A stretch of 64,000 nt of DNA from Flavobacterium cerinum (GTDB taxonomy: Bacteria; Bacteroidota; Bacteroidia; Flavobacteriales; Flavobacteriaceae). The notes beneath the pieces were generated by a model, which worked only from the letters and a program-made list of their open reading frames with translations, did no database searches and was not told where the DNA came from. How positions within the stretch are numbered: the first letter of the stretch is position 1; each line of letters begins with the position of its first letter. Positions 53,203-62,988 of the stretch are shown here, one piece after another. The translations under genes were made by a program, and so were the position numbers. The DNA is taken from the NCBI RefSeq assembly GCF_024496085.1, contig NZ_CP101751.1:2480001-2544000 (forward strand), written 5' to 3'.

Positions 53203-53231
53203 AAAAAAACTCCGGAATCAATTTCCGGAGT
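53203..53231 (-). terminator. Terminator of the efflux operon
   Basis: ACTCCGGAA (53210-53218) pairs with TTCCGGAGT (53223-53231); seven A residues at 53203-53209 give a U-tract on the minus strand. Confidence 0.82.
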
Positions 53232-53264
53232 CTCTTATAACAAATTAAGTAATCCTATTAAAAA

Positions 53265-54848
53265 TTAGTGAACATTTGACATGTCTACTTTACCGCCGGA
53301 GCCTTTTTTGATCAATAACACAAACGGTACACAGATCAGAAACAGAATACCCAGATACATAAAAACATCCATATATGATAGAACAGTACTTTGCTTCATA
53401 ACCGACATTTCAATTGCTTTATGCGCTTTATCCAAGGCTTCACTGCTACTAAAACCTTTCGAAATAAAGGCCATTTGCATCTGTTGGATTCGTTGTTGTA
53501 CCTCAAATTTAGAACCGTCTAAATTAGCGATCAGATCTACACGGTGTCCTTGTGTAAAACGAGCAATAAAAGTTGTAATGATCGCAATACCGAATGAACC
53601 TCCTAATTGACGCATCATTCCGGTAAAAGCAGCACCTTCACCAATATTTTTACCTTTTAAGGTTGATAAGGCTAAAGTCGTAATCGGTACGAATAATAAA
53701 CCTAATCCGACACCTCTTAAGATTAACGGCCAGAACATATGTTCCGTTCCGGTATCCGGTGTAATTACATTATGCATCCAGAACGTAAAAATAAAGAATA
53801 GCAGGAATCCGGTAGCCACCATATAGGATTGCGGAACCCCTTTCTGTATTAGTCGACCGATAATCGGCATCATAAACCCGGTCATAATCGAACTCGGAAT
53901 TAATAATAAACCGGCATCAGTAGCCGTCCATCCTAAAATAGATTGTGTATAGATCGGGATAATAAACGTTGAACCGTATAATCCGAAACCTAAAATAAAA
54001 CACATAATGGTTCCGACACGCAAATTCCGATCCTGTAATACTCTAAGATTTACAATAGGATATTTATAAGTTAATTGGCGCCAGATAAACAGTATTAATC
54101 CGAAAACCGAAACCACACTTAAGGTAACAATCAGCGGGTCTGCAAACCAGTCATCCTGTTGCCCGTGTTCCAGTACGAATTGTAAAGAACCGATAAAGGA
54201 AGCTAATAATATAATTCCCCACCAGTCAACCTGATTCGCTTTTAATTTTTCACCATATTTTGGACTTTTTACAAAAGAAAGCGTCAAAATCGTAGCAATA
54301 ATTCCTAATGGAATATTGATATAGAAAATATACGGCCATGAAAAATTATCAACCAGATAACCTCCTAACGGCGGTCCTAAAGTTGGTCCTACAATAACTC
54401 CCATTCCATAAATTGCCTGTGCCATTCCTCGTTTAGCAACGGGATAACTCTCCGTAATAATCGTTTGAGCGGTAACCAGAAGGGCACCACCACCCATACC
54501 CTGAATAAAACGGAAAGCTACCAATTCCCATATATTGGTTGCGTTACCGCAAAGAAAAGAGGAAACGGTAAAGATAATAATGGAAGCGGCAAAGTAGTTT
54601 CTTCGTCCGAATTGTTGCGATAACCAGCTGGTCATCGGAATTACGATTACATTGGCAATCGCATAAGCCGTGATCACCCAGGCAACATCGGTAAGAGTAG
54701 CCCCTAAACTACCTCTCATGTCGTTTAGGGCTACGTTTACGATAGTAGTATCAACAATCTCAAGCAAGGCACAAAGTACCGCCGTGATTGTGATAATGAC
54801 TCTTCGAAAGCCATATTCTACTAAATTATCTTCTCCGGTTGTTTCCAT
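53265..54848 (-). CDS. DHA2-type MFS drug efflux transporter (EmrB/QacA)
   Basis: A 527-residue inner membrane transporter with about 14 transmembrane helices. The DHA2 features LEIVDTTIVNVALNDM (motif D1), WVITAYAIANVIVIPM and AIYGMGVIVGPTLGPPLGG (motif C) are present. It is the last gene of a TetR-TolC-HlyD-MFS operon and pumps drugs or toxic compounds through the tripartite channel. Confidence 0.95.
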   Translation of the reverse strand: METTGEDNLVEYGFRRVIITITAVLCALLEIVDTTIVNVALNDMRGSLGATLTDVAWVITAYAIANVIVIPMTSWLSQQFGRRNYFAASIIIFTVSSFLCGNATNIWELVAFRFIQGMGGGALLVTAQTIITESYPVAKRGMAQAIYGMGVIVGPTLGPPLGGYLVDNFSWPYIFYINIPLGIIATILTLSFVKSPKYGEKLKANQVDWWGIILLASFIGSLQFVLEHGQQDDWFADPLIVTLSVVSVFGLILFIWRQLTYKYPIVNLRVLQDRNLRVGTIMCFILGFGLYGSTFIIPIYTQSILGWTATDAGLLLIPSSIMTGFMMPIIGRLIQKGVPQSYMVATGFLLFFIFTFWMHNVITPDTGTEHMFWPLILRGVGLGLLFVPITTLALSTLKGKNIGEGAAFTGMMRQLGGSFGIAIITTFIARFTQGHRVDLIANLDGSKFEVQQRIQQMQMAFISKGFSSSEALDKAHKAIEMSVMKQSTVLSYMDVFMYLGILFLICVPFVLLIKKGSGGKVDMSNVH

Positions 54849-54849
54849 A

Positions 54850-55929
54850 TTATTTTACGTGTACATCTACTTCTACGTTCATTCCCGGACGTAATAGTTT
54901 TATTTTTTCAGGATCGTTATTCGGTGTTAATTTAATTTTTACAGGTAAACGTTGAATCGTTTTTACGAAGTTACCGGTAGCATTGTCCGGAGGCAAAATT
55001 GAAAAACGGGCTCCTGTAGCCGGAGAGAATGAATTCACTTCTCCTTCAAATTCAGTATCCGGATACGCATCAACCACGATGATCACTTTTTGTCCTTCAC
55101 GCATTTTGTTTAATTGCGTTTCTTTAAAGTTAGCAACAACCCAGGTTTCCTGATTATTGATGATATAGAATAAAGCCTGACCCGGTTGTACCATCTGGCC
55201 TGGTTGGATATCAATATTGGATACCTGACCGTCTACGGCAGCGGTAATTACTGTATAGCCTAAGTTTAATTCAGCAGCTTCTAATGAGGCCTGTGCTTTT
55301 TTAATGTTGGCAGCAGCTACAGAAGTCTGTTTGTTGGCCACATTGGTTTTAGAAACAACAGCCTCACGTTGATGAGCACTTGCATTACGTTGTTGTTGTA
55401 ACACTTCAACCTGCTTTTCAGCTTCTTGTTTAGCGGCTAAAGCCTGCTCATATTGTTGTTTGGTAATCGAATGATTTTTATACAGATTTTCATAACGTTC
55501 GAAATCGTTTTTAGCACGACCCAAACGGATTTTAGCAGCATCAATATTCCCTACGTTCGACTGGATTGTCGCATCTGAAATGGAAATATTCGCAGCCGAA
55601 GCACTAACATCGGCTTTGCTTACTTCAAATGAGCTTTCGGCACTGGCTAAAGCCGCTTTCGCCTCTTCAACTCGAACCATATAATCTTTGTTGTCGATAA
55701 CAAATAAGGTATCACCTTTTTTAACGAAGTCGTTATCTTTTACATATACTTTAGCAACATATCCCGATACACGTGGTATAATAGGATTCATGTTTTTCTC
55801 TATCTGAGCATCATCTGTTTCCTCGTGGGCCTGAGCATGCATATATTTGAATATCCCGTAAGCCGAACCTAAAATAACCAGGGTTCCCAGAACAATGATG
55901 AATTTTTTATTTGATGGTTTCTTTTCCAT
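54850..55929 (-). CDS. HlyD/EmrA-family membrane fusion protein
   Basis: A 359-residue periplasmic adaptor. N-terminal membrane anchor (about 9-28), lipoyl-like motif RVSGYVAKVYVKDNDFVKKGDTLFVID, a long Ala/Gln-rich coiled coil (about 85-200) and a beta-barrel domain (QPGQMVQPGQALFYI; RPGMNVEVDVHVK end). It bridges the MFS pump to the TolC-type channel. One bp separates it from the MFS gene. Confidence 0.95.
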   Translation of the reverse strand: MEKKPSNKKFIIVLGTLVILGSAYGIFKYMHAQAHEETDDAQIEKNMNPIIPRVSGYVAKVYVKDNDFVKKGDTLFVIDNKDYMVRVEEAKAALASAESSFEVSKADVSASAANISISDATIQSNVGNIDAAKIRLGRAKNDFERYENLYKNHSITKQQYEQALAAKQEAEKQVEVLQQQRNASAHQREAVVSKTNVANKQTSVAAANIKKAQASLEAAELNLGYTVITAAVDGQVSNIDIQPGQMVQPGQALFYIINNQETWVVANFKETQLNKMREGQKVIIVVDAYPDTEFEGEVNSFSPATGARFSILPPDNATGNFVKTIQRLPVKIKLTPNNDPEKIKLLRPGMNVEVDVHVK

Positions 55930-55949
55930 GATCTTTGCAGAAATTAATA

Positions 55950-57269
55950 TTAGTTTTTGGTGAGTGTTAAAGTTGTGGTTAATTTACCGCCGGCAGCAAG
56001 AGCTGTGTAGTATTTTTCAATACTGTTGGCTTTGGAATAAGCCAGATTTATTTTGGATTGTAATTGTTCTACGTCGGCTTCCAGTAAGTCGTTGGTGTCA
56101 GACAAACCATTATCGTATTTATCTTTTACAATACGGTAATTTTCAGTAGCTTGTTCAACAGCTTCCAGATATACTTTGTTTTGTTTTAGTGCCAACTGAT
56201 AATTTTCGTTTGCCTGTTGGGTTTCCACTTTTACACGGTCGGTCATCATTTCAACAGCTTGTTCCGCTTCGTGTGCTTTACTTTTTGCTGCTTTTACTTC
56301 TTTTCCGTTTTTAAAGATGGAAGACAGATCATAAGAAAGGCCAACTCCAAAATTCATAGCATTGGTCACCGTCATTACATTCTGAAGATCTAAAGCGATA
56401 TAACCACCCATTATTGAAATGGAAGGATAATAATTTCCCTGAGCAATTTTTACATTGGCATCAGCTGCTTTTTGTTGCGAACGGATAGCTTCCAAATCAT
56501 TTCTTCCGGTCAACGCATCTTCTATACTGGAATTTAAAGCATTCGTTTTTTGGAAAGCTGTAGCATCCGGAACGATTTGAGTACCTTCTGATAATTTTAA
56601 TAAAGTGACCAGTTGGTAATTAATAATGTTGACGTTCTTTTTAGCGTCTTCCAATGCAATCTTGTAATTGGATACCTGTAATTGGGCTTTTAGTAAATCA
56701 TTTCGGGCGATAAGACCATTGGTTTCCATCGCTTGAAAATCCTTAACACGTTGTTCGGCACTCTTAATATTTTCAGTGATCAATTGTGTGCTTTCCTGTG
56801 CTTTGTATAGGTTTACATAAAGTTTTACTACATTAAGAGCTAATTGTTCTTTGATGTTTTTGGAAGTGTACTGTTCGGCTTGATACAAGTTCTCGGCTAC
56901 CTTAATGTTGTTTTGAATTTTAAATCCCGAAAACAACGGTAAGGAAGCACTCGCTTGTCCTAACATTAATTGATTTACTTTTGGTGCCGCACCGGATTCT
57001 TCTCCGCCACCGCCCAGTTTCAGATTCACATCAGCATTGGTCAGGCGCTGATATTGTCCGCTAACTTTCAGGTCGGGATATTGACGATTTTTTACCGATT
57101 GCATTTCAAATGCTTTAGTGGCTACTTTGGTTTCAGCCAGTTTTGCCTCGGTACTTTGTGTCATAGCCAGTTGTATCGCTTCTTCTAATGCCATTTTCTT
57201 TTCCTGTGCTTCCACAGTGAAAATACCAAACAGAAAGAAGGCGCCCAACCAGAGGGAACTATTCTTCAT
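55950..57269 (-). CDS. TolC-family outer membrane efflux channel
   Basis: A 439-residue secreted protein with a signal peptide (cleavage near VEAQE) and two helical repeats of the outer membrane efflux protein family, with ALEEAIQLAMTQSTEAKLAE and the YDNGLSDTNDLLEADVEQLQ stretch in the second repeat. It overlaps the TetR gene by 11 nt, so the regulator and pump are co-transcribed. Confidence 0.93.
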   Translation of the reverse strand: MKNSSLWLGAFFLFGIFTVEAQEKKMALEEAIQLAMTQSTEAKLAETKVATKAFEMQSVKNRQYPDLKVSGQYQRLTNADVNLKLGGGGEESGAAPKVNQLMLGQASASLPLFSGFKIQNNIKVAENLYQAEQYTSKNIKEQLALNVVKLYVNLYKAQESTQLITENIKSAEQRVKDFQAMETNGLIARNDLLKAQLQVSNYKIALEDAKKNVNIINYQLVTLLKLSEGTQIVPDATAFQKTNALNSSIEDALTGRNDLEAIRSQQKAADANVKIAQGNYYPSISIMGGYIALDLQNVMTVTNAMNFGVGLSYDLSSIFKNGKEVKAAKSKAHEAEQAVEMMTDRVKVETQQANENYQLALKQNKVYLEAVEQATENYRIVKDKYDNGLSDTNDLLEADVEQLQSKINLAYSKANSIEKYYTALAAGGKLTTTLTLTKN

Positions 57270-57885
57270 AGGTTAAAAGTGCTTTAATGGTTTTTTGTAT
57301 GTGTTTTGTTAAATCGTTTTTGATGTAATGATCATATTTTTCAGGCGTATCCAGTCCTAACGTTTCGACATAAAACGGACGGTTCATCTGAAAATGAAAA
57401 TAAGTACCCATTACCGTAGGCGGAATCAGTGTAACATTGATGTTCGGTTTAAAATCACCCTTGTCCTGACCTTCTTTGATAATGTCTTCCAATGCTTCTA
57501 AATTGTATCGCTTTACTTCATTGAATGACTCACAATTGATTTCCCGTTTTTTGGAACTGATCTCAAAATGAATAATCTGATACATTCCTTTGTTTTTATT
57601 GATTCGGGTAATGTACAGTTCAATGAGTTTGTCTATTTTTTCAAAAGGAGTGAGACTCTCTTTGTGTAAATTCTCGATCTGTAATCGTAAACCGGATATT
57701 CTTGCTATAATCAAAGCTTCCAGTAATTTTTCTTTCGAGCCAAAATAGTAAGAGATCATGGCTACGTTGATGTTGGCTGCTTTGGCTATATCTCTGACGG
57801 AAGTACCGTCAAAACCATGCTCGGAAAACAACTTCTCTGCGACTTGCAGAATCTCTTGTTGTTTATCATTAAAATCAGACATCAC
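57259..57885 (-). CDS. TetR-family repressor of the efflux operon
   Basis: A 208-residue regulator with the N-terminal TetR HTH (about 10-55: ILQVAEKLFSEHGFDGTSVRDIAKAANINVAMISYYFGSKEKL). The C-terminal domain is ligand-binding. It begins the TetR-TolC-HlyD-MFS operon and likely represses it from the palindromes at 57914-57946. ATG ATG offers starts at 57885 or 57882. Confidence 0.94.
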   Translation of the reverse strand: MMSDFNDKQQEILQVAEKLFSEHGFDGTSVRDIAKAANINVAMISYYFGSKEKLLEALIIARISGLRLQIENLHKESLTPFEKIDKLIELYITRINKNKGMYQIIHFEISSKKREINCESFNEVKRYNLEALEDIIKEGQDKGDFKPNINVTLIPPTVMGTYFHFQMNRPFYVETLGLDTPEKYDHYIKNDLTKHIQKTIKALLTYEE

Positions 57886-57913
57886 ATATTTGGGTTAAAA
57901 TGCGGGTACAAAA

Positions 57914-57946
57914 TTAAACACTTGTTTAAATTAAACGTTTGTTTAG
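57914..57946. promoter_or_regulatory. Tandem palindromic operator of the TetR gene
   Basis: TTAAACA CT TGTTTAA (57914-57929) is a perfect 7-bp dyad, and TTAAACG TT TGTTTAG (57931-57946) is a diverged second copy, 17 bp apart. The pair sits 29 bp upstream of the TetR start, the expected place for autoregulation. Confidence 0.65.
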
Positions 57947-57993
57947 TTTTAATTTAACGTTATTTTAACAAAATTGAAGACGAAGGAAAAATG

Positions 57994-58333
57994 TTTTAAA
58001 TGATGAATTTTAAATTTTGAATGGAGGGAAACGAGATTAGATATAAGAATAAAGAAACAAGAATAAAGAGGGAAGAATATTTTAAATGATGAATTTTAAA
58101 TTTTGAATGGAGGGAAACGAGATTAGGTAAAAAAAACAAGAATAAAGAGGGAAGAAAATTTTAAATGATGAATTTTAAATTTTGGATGATGGGAAACGAG
58201 ATTAGATAAAAGAAACGAGATTAGATAAAAGAAACGAGAATAAAGAGGGAAGAAAATTTTAAATGATGAATTTTAAATTTTGGATGATGGGAAACGAGAT
58301 TAGAATAAAGAATAAAGAATAAAGAGGGAATAA
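57994..58333. repeat. Four-copy intergenic tandem repeat
   Basis: Copies start at 57994, 58080, 58159 and 58257 (periods 86, 79 and 98 bp). Each begins TTTTAAATGATGAATTTTAA and contains GGGAAACGAGATTAG followed by AATAAAGAGGGAAG-type sequence. Differences between copies are small indels and expansions of short GATTAGATAAAAGAAACGA units. Each copy holds ATGATGAATTTTAAATTT. It is not a CRISPR array because there are no distinct spacers. It looks like a replication-slippage or palindromic-element array. Confidence 0.75.
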
Positions 58334-58397
58334 GAAGTGTACTATCAATAAAACTGAAATATCATTTTTTTTGTTACTTTTACGGCTCTTCTGAAAA

Positions 58398-58423
58398 CAA
58401 AAAAAGGCAACGTCTAGGTTGCC
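58398..58423 (-). terminator. Terminator of the trp operon
   Basis: GGCAAC (58406-58411) and GTTGCC (58418-58423) pair around a short loop; seven A residues at 58399-58405 supply the U-tract on the minus strand. It lies about 94 bp past trpA. Confidence 0.72.
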
Positions 58424-58516
58424 GATTCTGTAAGTTTAAACCGAAAATAATTATAATAGATAAAATCTATATTTATCGATTAATTACTTTAAAATGAATT
58501 TTTTAAATATGTTTAT

Positions 58517-59278
58517 TTAAACTATATTTTTGATAAATTCCGGAATGCTTTCAATTGGATTTTTTTTCAGATAATTGACAAAAGCACTGCCGATTATCGC
58601 ACCTTTTTGATCTTGTGTGGCTTGTAAAAAGGTCGCACGATTACTGATTCCGAATCCGACTATCTGCGGATTTTTCAACTTCATTTTTGCAATCTTTTCG
58701 AAATAATCCTGTTGTATTGGTCCGAATGTATTTTGAGTTCCGGTTACACTCGCGCTACTCACCATATAAATAAATCCGTTGGAAATGGTATCGATATGCT
58801 GAATGCGTTCTGTTGATGTTTGTGGTGTAATCAGAAAGATATTAAATAATCCGTTCTGCTCAAAAATAGCTCGATAATCCTTTTCATAAACCGCGATCGG
58901 AAGATCAGGAATGATCAATCCGTCAATACCGATCTCGGAACATTTCCGACAGAAATTTTCAACGCCATATTGCATAATCGGATTAAAATAACCCATGATT
59001 AATAATGGAATGCGTACTGTTTTTCGGATGTCTTTTAATTGATCAAATAGATAGTGTGTGGTCATTCCGTTTTCCAATGCCTGTGTTGAACTCGCCTGTA
59101 TGGTAGGACCATCGGCCAACGGATCGCTAAATGGCAAACCGATTTCAATCATGTCGACTCCACTTTTTTCGAGTGTTTCAATAATACGTACCGTATCGTC
59201 CAGATGGGGATAACCGGCTGTAAAATAAAGGGACAATATCTTTTTATCTTCCTGTAATTTTTGAGTTATGCGATTCAT
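58517..59278 (-). CDS. trpA: Tryptophan synthase alpha chain
   Basis: A 253-residue TIM-barrel enzyme that splits indole-3-glycerol phosphate to indole and glyceraldehyde 3-phosphate. Motif DMIEIGLPFSDPLADGP (about 40-56) holds the catalytic Glu and Asp; YMVSSASVTG and VGFGIS are typical. It is the last gene of the trp operon, 29 bp after trpB. Confidence 0.98.
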   Translation of the reverse strand: MNRITQKLQEDKKILSLYFTAGYPHLDDTVRIIETLEKSGVDMIEIGLPFSDPLADGPTIQASSTQALENGMTTHYLFDQLKDIRKTVRIPLLIMGYFNPIMQYGVENFCRKCSEIGIDGLIIPDLPIAVYEKDYRAIFEQNGLFNIFLITPQTSTERIQHIDTISNGFIYMVSSASVTGTQNTFGPIQQDYFEKIAKMKLKNPQIVGFGISNRATFLQATQDQKGAIIGSAFVNYLKKNPIESIPEFIKNIV

Positions 59279-59307
59279 ATGCTAATTTTTGTCATTAAAG
59301 GTTTGTG

Positions 59308-60501
59308 CTAAAAGCCGAAATAGGAGATATACGTATTCAGATCTTTGTCTCCGCGACCGGAAAGATTGATCACAACAATATCGTCTGCTCCGAATTGGCG
59401 TTGATTCAATACCGCCAGTGCATGGGCACTTTCTATAGCGGGTATGATACCTTCGGTTTTACAAAGTTCAAGTCCGGCTTGCATAGCTTCGTCATCGGTA
59501 GCGGCTACAAATTCGGCTCGCCCGCTGGTAAACAAATGGGCGTGAAGCGGACCGACTCCCGGGTAATCCAATCCGGCGGAAATAGAATAAGGTTCGGTAA
59601 TTTGCCCGTCTTCCGATTGCATCAGTAAGGTTTTGCTTCCGTGAATAATACCGGTTTTACCTAAAGCGGAAGTAGCGGCACTTTCTCCGGAATTAATGCC
59701 TTTTCCGGCTGCTTCTACAGCGATTAATCGGACTGTTTCATCATCCGTAAAATGATAAAAAGCTCCGGCGGCATTACTACCGCCACCAACACAAGCAATA
59801 ACGTAATCCGGATTTTTCCGACCTTCTTTTTCGAATAATTGTTGCTGAATCTCTTCGGAAATAATACTTTGAAAACGCGCAACCATATCCGGATAAGGAT
59901 GTGGACCTACTACCGAACCGATGATATAATACGTATCTACCGGATTGTTGATCCAGTCACGAATGGCTTCATTTGTAGCATCTTTTAGCGTTTTGGAACC
60001 CGAAGTGGCCGGACGTACTTCGGCGCCGAGCATTTTCATTCGGGCGACATTCGGTGCCTGGCGTTGAATGTCAATTTCGCCCATATAAACGATACATTGT
60101 AAGCCCATTAAAGCGCATACCGTTGCGGTTGCTACGCCATGTTGACCGGCTCCGGTTTCGGCAATGATTCGTTGTTTACCAAGGCGTTTGGCTAATAATA
60201 TTTGTCCGATCGTATTGTTGATTTTATGCGCACCGGTATGGCACAAATCTTCCCGTTTCAGATAAATCCGGGTTTTATAGTGCTGCGAAAGTCTTTCGGC
60301 ATAGTATAAAGGTGTCGGGCGACCGACATAATCTTTTAGTAATTGCTGAAATTCCTGTTGGAAAGCAGTTTCTTCCATGATGCTTAAATAACGCTGGCGT
60401 AATTCTTCTACATTCGGATAAAGCATTTCGGGGATAAAAGCACCGCCGAATTCTCCGTAATAGCCTTGATTGTCTGCGTGATATGTTGTGTTAGTTTTCA
60501 T
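59308..60501 (-). CDS. trpB: Tryptophan synthase beta chain
   Basis: A 397-residue PLP enzyme that joins indole and serine. The PLP-binding lysine is in HTGAHKINN (about 91-92), with GGGSNAAG and the end region typical of TrpB. It overlaps trpF by 11 nt. Confidence 0.98.
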   Translation of the reverse strand: MKTNTTYHADNQGYYGEFGGAFIPEMLYPNVEELRQRYLSIMEETAFQQEFQQLLKDYVGRPTPLYYAERLSQHYKTRIYLKREDLCHTGAHKINNTIGQILLAKRLGKQRIIAETGAGQHGVATATVCALMGLQCIVYMGEIDIQRQAPNVARMKMLGAEVRPATSGSKTLKDATNEAIRDWINNPVDTYYIIGSVVGPHPYPDMVARFQSIISEEIQQQLFEKEGRKNPDYVIACVGGGSNAAGAFYHFTDDETVRLIAVEAAGKGINSGESAATSALGKTGIIHGSKTLLMQSEDGQITEPYSISAGLDYPGVGPLHAHLFTSGRAEFVAATDDEAMQAGLELCKTEGIIPAIESAHALAVLNQRQFGADDIVVINLSGRGDKDLNTYISYFGF

Positions 60502-61120
60502 TGTTTCTTATTTTTAAAACGACCTGCTCACATAAGTGTGGATCTTTCAGGCCGGGTACTGTTTCAAATTTACTGTTGATGTCGATAGCATAAGGTGATA
60601 ATCCGGATTGGAGAATGGCAGTACTATCCTCCGGTCCGATACCGCCGCTTAGAAAATACGGTTTATCGGATGGATACCGCTCCAGAATTTTCCAGTCAAA
60701 GGCAAAACCGTTTCCGCCGGGGAACTTTCCTTTGGTGTCAAACAAATAATAGTCGCAAGCGGTTTCATAATCCTGAAGCAGTGTAAAATCGAAAGCAGCA
60801 TCAATAGAAAAGGTTTTGATGATTTCCACATTTGTATTTCTTCGTATTTCAAGACACAGTTCCGGAGTTTCCGTTCCGTGAAGCTGAACCGCTTGTAAAT
60901 CATATTGCTTAACGGTTTCCAATACGGTTTTTAAATCGGAATCAACAAAAACACCGGTTTTTTTGATGGATTTTGGTATTTCGGGAATAAGACCATCAAA
61001 ATAGCGCGCCGAGTTTTTATAGAAAATAAAACCCATATAGTCCGGTTGTAAGTGGGCTATAGCTGCTATATTTTCAACATATTTCATACCGCATATTTTG
61101 ATTAAAAATCGATTTTTCAT
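60491..61120 (-). CDS. trpF: Phosphoribosylanthranilate isomerase
   Basis: A 209-residue TIM barrel with [11 protein letters not shown] near the N-terminus (catalytic Cys), [23 protein letters not shown] and [10 protein letters not shown], all typical of TrpF. It overlaps trpB by 11 nt and shares a single base with trpC. Confidence 0.97.
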   Translation of the reverse strand: MKNRFLIKICGMKYVENIAAIAHLQPDYMGFIFYKNSARYFDGLIPEIPKSIKKTGVFVDSDLKTVLETVKQYDLQAVQLHGTETPELCLEIRRNTNVEIIKTFSIDAAFDFTLLQDYETACDYYLFDTKGKFPGGNGFAFDWKILERYPSDKPYFLSGGIGPEDSTAILQSGLSPYAIDINSKFETVPGLKDPHLCEQVVLKIRNNEN

Positions 61121-61908
61121 TAGAATACAGTCAATTGATTTATAAAATTTTTAATGCTGTTATTTAAATCATTACTTTTCATAAAATTTTCACCGATTAA
61201 AAAGCCTTTATAACCATAATTCCGAAGCTCTTTTACCGCTTCCGGTGTACGAATGCCGCTTTCAGAAATACGAATAAAATCTTTTGGAATGTGTTCAGCC
61301 AATGTTTTACTGTAATCCAGGCTGACTTCAAAATTTTTCAGGTTTCGGTTATTCACTCCGATCATGTTAATACTTGGCATCAGACTTTTTAAAAGTTCGG
61401 CCTCATTATGAACTTCCAGTAAAACTTCTAAACCGATTTGTTGTGCGAATTCCGAAAGTTGTTTGATTTCTGCCGATGATAAAACCGCAGCGATCAGAAG
61501 AATCACATCAGCTCCGTAGGCTTTGGCTTCCAGAATCTGGTATTCATCAATAATAAACTCTTTTCGAAGTAACGGAAGATGTACCGAAGCTCTCGCCAGG
61601 ACTAAATCATCCAATGATCCGCCAAAATATTTGCCGTCGGTTAAAACGGAAATACCACTGGCTCCCGCTGTTTCATATCCTTTTACGACTTCTTCAACAG
61701 TATAATTATTATTGATTACCGATTTTGACGGTGAACGACGTTTGTGTTCCGCGATAATACCGGACGAACTATTTTCGAGATTCCGACTTAATGAGTATAC
61801 TTTGCGTTCGAATAAAGCAGAAGCTTCCAGTTGAATAGTCGGAATAATGCTCTTTTTTAAAGCAACTTCCTGGCGTTTATCGGCTATGATCTGATCTAAA
61901 ATGGTCAT
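61120..61908 (-). CDS. trpC: Indole-3-glycerol phosphate synthase
   Basis: A 262-residue enzyme: IAEHKRRSPSKS (about 52-63), YFGGSLDDL, LRKEFIIDEYQI, VLLEVHNEAEL, IGVNNRNLK and SESGIRTPEAV. It closes the indole ring in the pathway. It stands between trpD (1 bp gap) and trpF. Confidence 0.98.
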   Translation of the reverse strand: MTILDQIIADKRQEVALKKSIIPTIQLEASALFERKVYSLSRNLENSSSGIIAEHKRRSPSKSVINNNYTVEEVVKGYETAGASGISVLTDGKYFGGSLDDLVLARASVHLPLLRKEFIIDEYQILEAKAYGADVILLIAAVLSSAEIKQLSEFAQQIGLEVLLEVHNEAELLKSLMPSINMIGVNNRNLKNFEVSLDYSKTLAEHIPKDFIRISESGIRTPEAVKELRNYGYKGFLIGENFMKSNDLNNSIKNFINQLTVF

Positions 61909-61909
61909 C

Positions 61910-62905
61910 TTAATTCGTGCTTAATTGTTGTAATTTTTTTAATTTATCCAATGCTTTTCCGGATTGTAAGCTTTCCTGCGCGAGTCCGAATCCATCAGTA
62001 ATGGAAATATTATTAACGGTAGCGAGAGCAAGAGCAGCATTGGCACAAACCACGTTATTCTGGGCTTCGGTTCCTTTTCCGGAAATAATATCCAGAAAAA
62101 GTTGTGCCGATTCGGTTACTGTAGTTCCGCCTTTTATGGCATTAGCATTAAGAAAGCTAACGTTAAAATCGTCCGGATTCAGTATTTGTTCACTTCGGTT
62201 CGAAATCACTTTGGTACTTCCGGTTAATGATATTTCATCATAGCCGTCCAAACTATTTAGAATCGTAAAATTAATCGACGTGTTTTGGTATAAATAAGCA
62301 TACATCCGAGCCAATTCAAGACTAAAAACACCAACCATCTGATTTTTAGGAAAGGAAGGATTTACCATTGGTCCCAACATGTTGAAAAAGGTTTTCACCG
62401 CCAGTTCCTTACGAATTCCGCCTACGTTTTTCATGGCCGGATGAAATAAAGGAGCGTGAAGAATACAAATATTGGCATCTTCGATACACTGTTGCAGAAA
62501 CGAATTATCATTGCTAAATCGGATTCCCAGATTTTCCATTACATTACTGGAACCGGAGATCGATGAAACCCCATAGTTTCCGTGTTTGGCCACTTTAACA
62601 CCGGCACCGGCTACAACAAACGAAGCTAATGTCGAAATATTAAAAGTATCTTTACCATCGCCACCCGTTCCGCATAAATCGATAGTAGTGTAGTCTGACA
62701 GATCAACAGGGATACAAAGATCCAGTAATGCATCGCGGAATCCGGCCAGTTCATCGATAGTAATACTTCGCATCATATACACGGTTAAAAAACTGGCAAT
62801 CTGACTAGGGTTGTATTGTCCGTTAGAGATATTAACCAAAACGCTTTTGGCTTCTTCCCGGCTAAGGACTTCCTGATTTATTAATCGGTTTAATATTGTT
62901 TTCAT
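61910..62905 (-). CDS. trpD: Anthranilate phosphoribosyltransferase
   Basis: A 331-residue enzyme. Motifs DLCGTGGDGKDTFNIST and AKHGNYGVSS (PRPP and anthranilate binding) are clear. I use ATG 62905 (KTILNRLINQEV), the normal family start, rather than an upstream extension. Confidence 0.96.
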   Translation of the reverse strand: MKTILNRLINQEVLSREEAKSVLVNISNGQYNPSQIASFLTVYMMRSITIDELAGFRDALLDLCIPVDLSDYTTIDLCGTGGDGKDTFNISTLASFVVAGAGVKVAKHGNYGVSSISGSSNVMENLGIRFSNDNSFLQQCIEDANICILHAPLFHPAMKNVGGIRKELAVKTFFNMLGPMVNPSFPKNQMVGVFSLELARMYAYLYQNTSINFTILNSLDGYDEISLTGSTKVISNRSEQILNPDDFNVSFLNANAIKGGTTVTESAQLFLDIISGKGTEAQNNVVCANAALALATVNNISITDGFGLAQESLQSGKALDKLKKLQQLSTN

Positions 62906-62988
62906 GATTTTTAGGTATAAGACGGGCCCTTTCCTAAAGTGATACAACTTTAGAAACCCTTAATTTAAGAATTATATGTTGTTGGATT

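Larger units (their letters stand above)
57886..58516. other. Gap between the efflux operon and trpA
   Basis: Six hundred bases with no gene. It contains the TetR operator pair (57914-57946), the four-copy repeat array (57994-58333) and the trp terminator (58398-58423). Confidence 0.6.

Noticed and set aside
57994..58333. Repeat array considered as a CRISPR
   Set aside because: Copies are contiguous with similar interiors, repeat length is about 80-98 bp, no unique spacers exist and no cas genes are nearby.
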